Source: Schistocephalus solidus | Taxonomy: Eukaryota > Platyhelminthes > Cestoda > Diphyllobothriidea > Diphyllobothriidae | Direction: 5' to 3' | DNA length: 64,000 nt | Assembly (NCBI GenBank): GCA_017591395.1 | Contig: WEDG01000848.1 | Span: forward strand, 1 to 64,000 | Shown: piece after piece, positions 59,227 through 64,000 of the stretch | Layout: every line of letters begins with the position of its first letter | Numbering within the stretch: the stretch's first letter is position 1 | Position numbers and translations under genes: made by a program | The notes under the pieces: model-generated | Database searches by the model: none | Told to the model about the DNA's origin: nothing | What the model saw: the letters and a program-made list of their open reading frames with translations, nothing else

Positions 59227-59812
59227 CAACTTGAATAACAGTCGACAGAAATAAGCCCACCAGATTAGACTGCTGAGCAAGGATCTCTTTTAACAGATTG
59301 ACACGGGCTCGGTGCCTCTTGAGTAAGTTGCTTTCCGCTGAAGACATCTCAGAAGCGCTCTTAGTCTCTGCCAGTTTAGTTAAACTATCGAAACGGTAAA
59401 ATGGAGCTTTGAGAACTTGGAAGAATAATGGGAAAGTTCAATAGTAAAGGTATTTACAGGTCTTGTCTTTTAGATAATGTAATCTGAGCCATGGCCGTAC
59501 ACTTACAATTTCAGGGTTAAATTCATCTTTACCGTTGGTGTAGACAAATCGCAACTTGCCAAGATCCGTCACTGAGCTATCCCGGTGTCTTCGGTCAAGT
59601 ATGCGGTCAATTCGATTTTCAGTAACCACAATTTTTTCTACCGCGTGACCTGAGGTCCCCTTGGCTGTGCCCTTGGCCGTGTGTTCTAAACAGTTCAATG
59701 CAACGAGGTTAACGGGTTTATCACCATCCGCCCAGTAGTTTCCCTGTACGTACTGCTCGACGGACCGCCTAAAGTTGCATCTAATTTTTCCGTCCTGACA
59801 TTTTAACCGCGC
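59227..59812 (-). CDS. Two exons of an unrecognised minus-strand gene
   Basis: Upper exon 59812-59507: preceded by a strong acceptor (GATTCCTTTTTCGTTAG), 102 codons in phase 0, ending at a GTAAGT donor. It includes CQDGKIRCNFRRSVEQYVQG, YWADGDKPVNLVALN, RILDRRHRDS and LRFVYTNGKDEF. Lower exon about 59365-59227: the acceptor is uncertain (CAGAG before ACTAAG fits phase 0; GATAG at 59385 does not). It reads TKSASEMSSAESNLLKRHRA and LLKEILAQQSNLVGLFLS, ending at a GTGATA donor. I do not recognise the protein. The first exon is Cys-poor and strand-like; the second is helical and amphipathic. Neither start nor stop is found, so the gene extends both ways. Confidence 0.6.
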
Positions 59813-62568
59813 CTAACGAAAAAGGAATCCTTTTTGAGACGTGCCTGGTTATCGTCCAAAGTTTTTAATACAAGGCCTTCTCCTACATGTCATCACAGTT
59901 CAGTTTTGGGGCGTACACCGGTAACACTGATGACCTTGTCATGAGGATGCACGCGTGCAGTCCTCGGCACTGGCATATGTCCTTCCTCCATCCCAAATTT
60001 TTAAAGCTTATGGTTAAAATACAATTCCCGAAAGGCATAACCGAGGAGGAGTTAATTGTCAGCGGACTAGTCTCATTTGGCTCCGAATTTTCATCGACAT
60101 TGCGGTCTTTTATAATTATAAATTGGCATGTACACTTCACAGCGAGCACTACAAGGAGAGGCTGTCGTTAAATACATCGACTTGTGTGTGCTCTCGCAGT
60201 CTGCTACCTGCATCTAGCGGGAGTTGCGAGATGGTTGTCGAGCCTGGTAAGTGGGTGCGATTTTTGACCGCTGCTCCTGGTTGGGTTGCCTGCTCATTGA
60301 TTGGGCTTCTGGCAGGTGCACCTTCACTCGTGTCGTAGCATATTTAAAACATCTTCCACGATCTCGAATGCACCAGAGTCGAAGTCATGGATGGCTGGGG
60401 TTGTGTGCGCCAGCATATTTGAATCACACTAGATCGTGCTTGGGTATAGTCTGCACGTGTCAACCGGTTTTTTTCAATGGCCTTGCATTTTCTACGGCTA
60501 CACGGTGACTTTTGACCGGTGGCTTTCTGCTTGAATATAAGTTCCTTCAATCAGCTGACAGCGAAGTGTCAAATCGGAAATCTGGACGGTACCAGATCTC
60601 AATTCTGGTCCCTTACGGCCCGCGACTCTTCGGTGAAAACTTGTAGATAATCCTTAGCTCTAAACCGCCCTGCCAAGTGGCTTAGTTTTTTTTTCAGTTC
60701 CGTTGTGCCTACACCAGGGAGAAGCGTATGCATGCTTTTTATCGTTTTCACTATCAAAACGTAAAATCTGCATCTTCGGTTGGCTATGAACTGTTGCCGT
60801 CGTTGTAACCTGTACCTGCCAGTCAACTATATGCATCACTCAAACAACCAGGCGCTGTGATAAACTGATCTTGTTAATGAAGCATTCGTCAAAATAAAAG
60901 GTCACATGTAGCATGACGGTCGCAGATGGGGTCCATACCATTTTATGTGTGCGTAAATTATTTATTTCGTGGATTTCCACGGTGGGAGCGGATATCCTTG
61001 ATGAAGGTGATGTTAATGCACCCTATCGAGCAGGTTTCTGGGGCGACCATGGTCGAACAAGTAATTTTTTTCTTCCGCAGCCCGCATTCGGCAATGCGTT
61101 TGCTACCTCATTTCTATCGACTCGAACTTTTGCGGCCATGTGGATTTCGTGATGGTTCTGGCAGGCCCCAACGGCCCAGTCAGTCGTATAAGTCTGTTAG
61201 TAAATTACTCTTTTCTTCCTTCAGAGGCAAAATCCCTCGAAGGTATTTACAGTGACCCATAATTTGCACAGCGGAGATGTAGGAACCTGTCTGTTCGCTT
61301 GATATGCGATTTGAGTATGCCGATCTTTGAGCAATCTATTATTAAACCGTTTAGTGTTGCCTTGCAGGACAATGCTCGTTGAGAATAGACCCATAGTATC
61401 TTCGGTATCATTGACGTTAGCGTGTTTGGGACTGGATATAAACTTCCAACTTCTTCACGCAGTTTATATTGGTTAACTTCTGGACTGGCTCATCAGCTGC
61501 GATTTGGGATTCCGTCTGCGCAATGCCACTTTATGCACTTTTATCTTCATCTGCAGTTTTCAACTTTTTTCTCCGACGTTGTCGCCCTCTCAGCCACTGT
61601 ACTTTTCTCCGTCATTGTCGGACTGGAGACATTCAAGGCGTACCATAGTCCAACCTGTCGACTGCATTCGCAGGCAGAAAGGGACTGCGCCGGTGGCTGA
61701 CAGTGTGCGTGGTCCAGAGATGACGGAGGGGGGTCGCCTTGGACGTTGGTGTCTCTACCGTCCAGCACTAATGAAGCAGACATCAGATAACGCAGAGTGC
61801 ACTTTAAATACGACATGTGCAGTGGACACGCCTTAGCTTCTATTGGCGGATAATCGATCTAACTGCTTCGAACTTCACACGACAAGCGCGCCTCTCCAGA
61901 TAAGTACCCCACCCTCTTCTCCGTAAGCAGTGTTTAGAGGTAGCTCGCAAAAACTCATGGCTCTGATGTCGACTTAACCGCTAACGCAGCAACTTGTATT
62001 TCTTGTTCTGTTACCAGCAAAAATTGAAGTGGTCTCAGTACTGGAGCTGCGTTCAATATTCAGAAAATTATGTTATATGGTCGTGTTGTTGTGTCGATGT
62101 CCATGCTGTTGCCCACACTTGATATACTGATCATTCCGCTTAGCAGTATGACCCATTTTTGGAGCCGGTAGTTTAAATGTTATGCTGTAACTCCGAAAAC
62201 ATCTAAGATACAGAAAAACTAAAAAGGCTCGTTTTAACACGGTCTGCGATATTTTTCATCGTGACACATGTGAATGATAACGTTGGCGGTAGACCCTCAC
62301 TAACTTAGTGTATGAACTGATGTCGCCGGTGACAAGCATGAACCTAAACCGCGCCGCTGTTGTATTGGTTCGTTATGCATATCCTTATGGTGGCTGTGAC
62401 AGTGTTTGTGCACTTCGCGTCCCAACCAGAATCGGTTCCCGTCTAGGAAGACATCAGAAGGAGGAATGTATTCTGATGTAACTCTTTGAAATAGAAGTGA
62501 AGAGGTGAGTTCCAGGAATAAGTCGCGAAGAAGGAGGCGCGCTCACTGGAACAAGAACTTTATTACTC
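59813..62568. other. No gene recognised
   Basis: A plus frame of 94 codons (59887-60171) overlaps a minus frame of 88 codons, neither with recognisable motifs. Upstream exons of the minus-strand gene ending at 59227 should lie here. Frames at 60926-61255 and 61504-61836 look like chance or repeat translation. Confidence 0.4.
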
Positions 62569-62569
62569 T

Positions 62570-62606
62570 GACGTTTCGGATTCCCTCTCGAATCGATCAT
62601 CACAGA
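62570..62606 (-). ncRNA. Hammerhead-ribozyme-like core, degenerate
   Basis: On the minus strand: CTGTGATGA, then a stem GATTC...GAATC closing a GAGAGG loop, then CGAAAC and GTC. The hammerhead core is CUGAUGA, stem II, GAAA, so the order matches with a two-base disruption in the first box. Hammerhead motifs are known in Penelope-like elements and small retroelements of flatworms and other animals. Pairing partners for stems I and III were not found, so activity is doubtful. Confidence 0.3.
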
Positions 62607-63935
62607 CTGAATCAGAGTATGTTGCTAAGGGTGCAACAAGCAAAACGTATACAGTTGTTTCACGGTTGTTACCGATCATCAGTACGCCACATGATTATGC
62701 AGCGAAGTATATACAGCAGTCAAGTAGGTGCGTGACCCTCACTGGTGTGGTTAGGATCTCACTCGATCCCACTCTGTCCGCCCACCAGCTAGCTACTGGC
62801 ACAAGATAACACCGCGTCTCCTTGAGAGAGTGCTGATCCTCAGGGAATCGCTCAAGATTGCCTATGCTCCCCCTTCGCTCACGGCAGGGCACGGAAGTAC
62901 AAACGGCTTTGCGCTATATTCTAGGGAAGTTGGGTTTAAATGCAGGGTTCTTATTAAAGTAAACACGTGGGTATAGATAATTGTCCGTTTCTGACTAAAT
63001 GAAGCAGGATTTTTTGCGTACATGCCCTCACAAATAACACGAAGGTGAACGAGAACCAAATAAAGCTGAAAACCTCAGTTGAACACCGTTCTAGGATTGC
63101 ACTTACCTTACAACAACGGAGTCATGGCCCTGTACTCAAGAAGCTGTATGATAGAGATAGCATCCATCTCGATTGATGATAGTGTCGTCACATGCCTTTT
63201 CATTCCATGGTCTGTTAGGTGACACTGGAGAGTTACGAATAGAGGGCGAATTTCGCAAGTTTTTCGCTGGGATTATGCCCAAACACCTTGCACTACTGCC
63301 TGACAAGGATTAAGTCCAAGACACTAATCTGTGCCGACCAAAGTTAATCGGTAGGTCGCATAAGCTCAGTGTCCTGTAGAAAAATGGAAAATAAAAACCA
63401 GCGTCAGCACGAGAATAGGAACCCGGCCTCGTACTTCAGGTGACTGCGCTAAATCCCAGGAAAGGTGCATATTCTGGTCTTCTAACCCAACCCTTAACAC
63501 TAAGCCCAATCTCCCTGATTACGGGGGTTCATATTACCGTGTGTTGCCAGTACCTGAGTCAGTGCACCCGAATCCCCTTTATCGTAAGCTGTCTTTAACC
63601 ACCCGCGCCTGCTGGCTTGTTTGACCAGAAAGCGTATTTCCTTGCACCTTTAACGCCTTATCTCAAACTTCTCAACCATCAACTTTGCTGACCTTTTATG
63701 CGAAACCATAAACTGACGGGCCCAGCAAAATCCAGATGTTTTATCTGTGCAAGTGTTAACGGCTTAGTTAGTTGAATATATTCGTCTCGTGAGGTTGACA
63801 TGTGCACACGTCCTTAACGGACGGCTGTTGGCGGGGCTCGAGAATGAGCCCTAAGATAGAACGGAACGTGTAAATTCCGTTAAAGATCGGTGAGTGCTCA
63901 CCAACTTATGTCCATATTCCCGATCTGAACCGGCA
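62607..63935. other. No gene recognised
   Basis: Repeat-like sequence without readable protein. The region near the hammerhead-like motif may be a relic of a Penelope-like or hammerhead-bearing element, but no RT is visible. Confidence 0.35.
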
Positions 63936-64000
63936 AGACAACAAGCCCGTGCCTAAATTTTTAGAGCGCTTAGTTCTGATCAACGGGTCGTGGGTTCGAG
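63936..64000 (+). repeat. tRNA-like sequence, cut by window end
   Basis: GTGCCTAAATTTTTAGAGCG aligns with a D arm (A-box region) and GGTCGTGGGTTCGAG with the T arm start and B box. The anticodon loop region (CTGATCA) is placed correctly between them but its stem pairs poorly. The T arm's second strand and the acceptor lie beyond the window. Either a tRNA gene or the head of a SINE. Confidence 0.4.

Noticed and set aside
59885..60110. Minus-strand frame ending LPVYAPKLNCDDM, possible upstream exon of the 59 kb gene
   Set aside because: It ends in a stop rather than a donor, and the overlapping plus frame is equally long. No motif supports either.
1..64000. Prokaryotic features, CRISPR arrays, phage or DNA-virus genes, LTR retrotransposons
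   Set aside because: No repeat-spacer pattern, no Shine-Dalgarno operons, no protease/integrase or capsid motifs, and no long terminal repeats were seen; all RT domains belong to non-LTR types.

Overview
The window is animal nuclear DNA, most likely from a flatworm and probably a tapeworm. The evidence is spliced genes with introns of only 27-40 nt, GT...AG boundaries, very dense non-LTR retrotransposons of CR1-like and RTE-like type, and tRNA-derived repeats. There is no operon, phage or CRISPR content. The species assignment is inference; a diphyllobothriid-type cestode would fit the LINE load.

Layout. 1-9.2 kb: an RTE reverse transcriptase fragment at the left edge and three copies of an unclassified repeat (R1). 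9.2-17.8 kb: an ankyrin-repeat gene of the ANKRD13 family on the minus strand. Six exons are resolved, and a large intron carries a tRNA-like repeat and a decayed antisense RTE element. 18-21 kb: AT-rich, with a LINE relic and a second tRNA-like sequence. 21-57 kb: an almost continuous block of CR1-like LINEs inserted into one another. I separate them into families A-F by their protein remains and 3' tails. At least eight nested insertions can be read, several with target-site duplications. 57.5-58.2 kb: an intact POLR2E (RPB5) gene with two micro-introns. 59.2-59.8 kb: two convincing exons of an unrecognised minus-strand gene. 62.6 kb: a degenerate hammerhead-ribozyme-like motif. The right edge cuts a tRNA-like sequence.

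The best preserved mobile element is B1 (minus strand, 47573-53016). It has an intact ORF1, a nearly intact endonuclease/reverse transcriptase ORF2, a TCTA target-site duplication and a (TTTA)n tail. ORF2 has no ATG before its endonuclease, and ORF1 ends on a canonical -1 slippery heptamer that leads exactly into the ORF2 frame. Most other LINE copies are 5'-truncated or frameshifted.

Host genes occupy the two flanks of the LINE block. The block grew by repeated insertion into existing elements, so it is tolerated, non-essential sequence. The families share an architecture: RRM-like ORF1, APE endonuclease plus RT ORF2, a short 3'-terminal hairpin and a microsatellite tail. This suggests a shared priming mechanism. 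Coordinates of decayed element edges are approximate unless a duplication is quoted.
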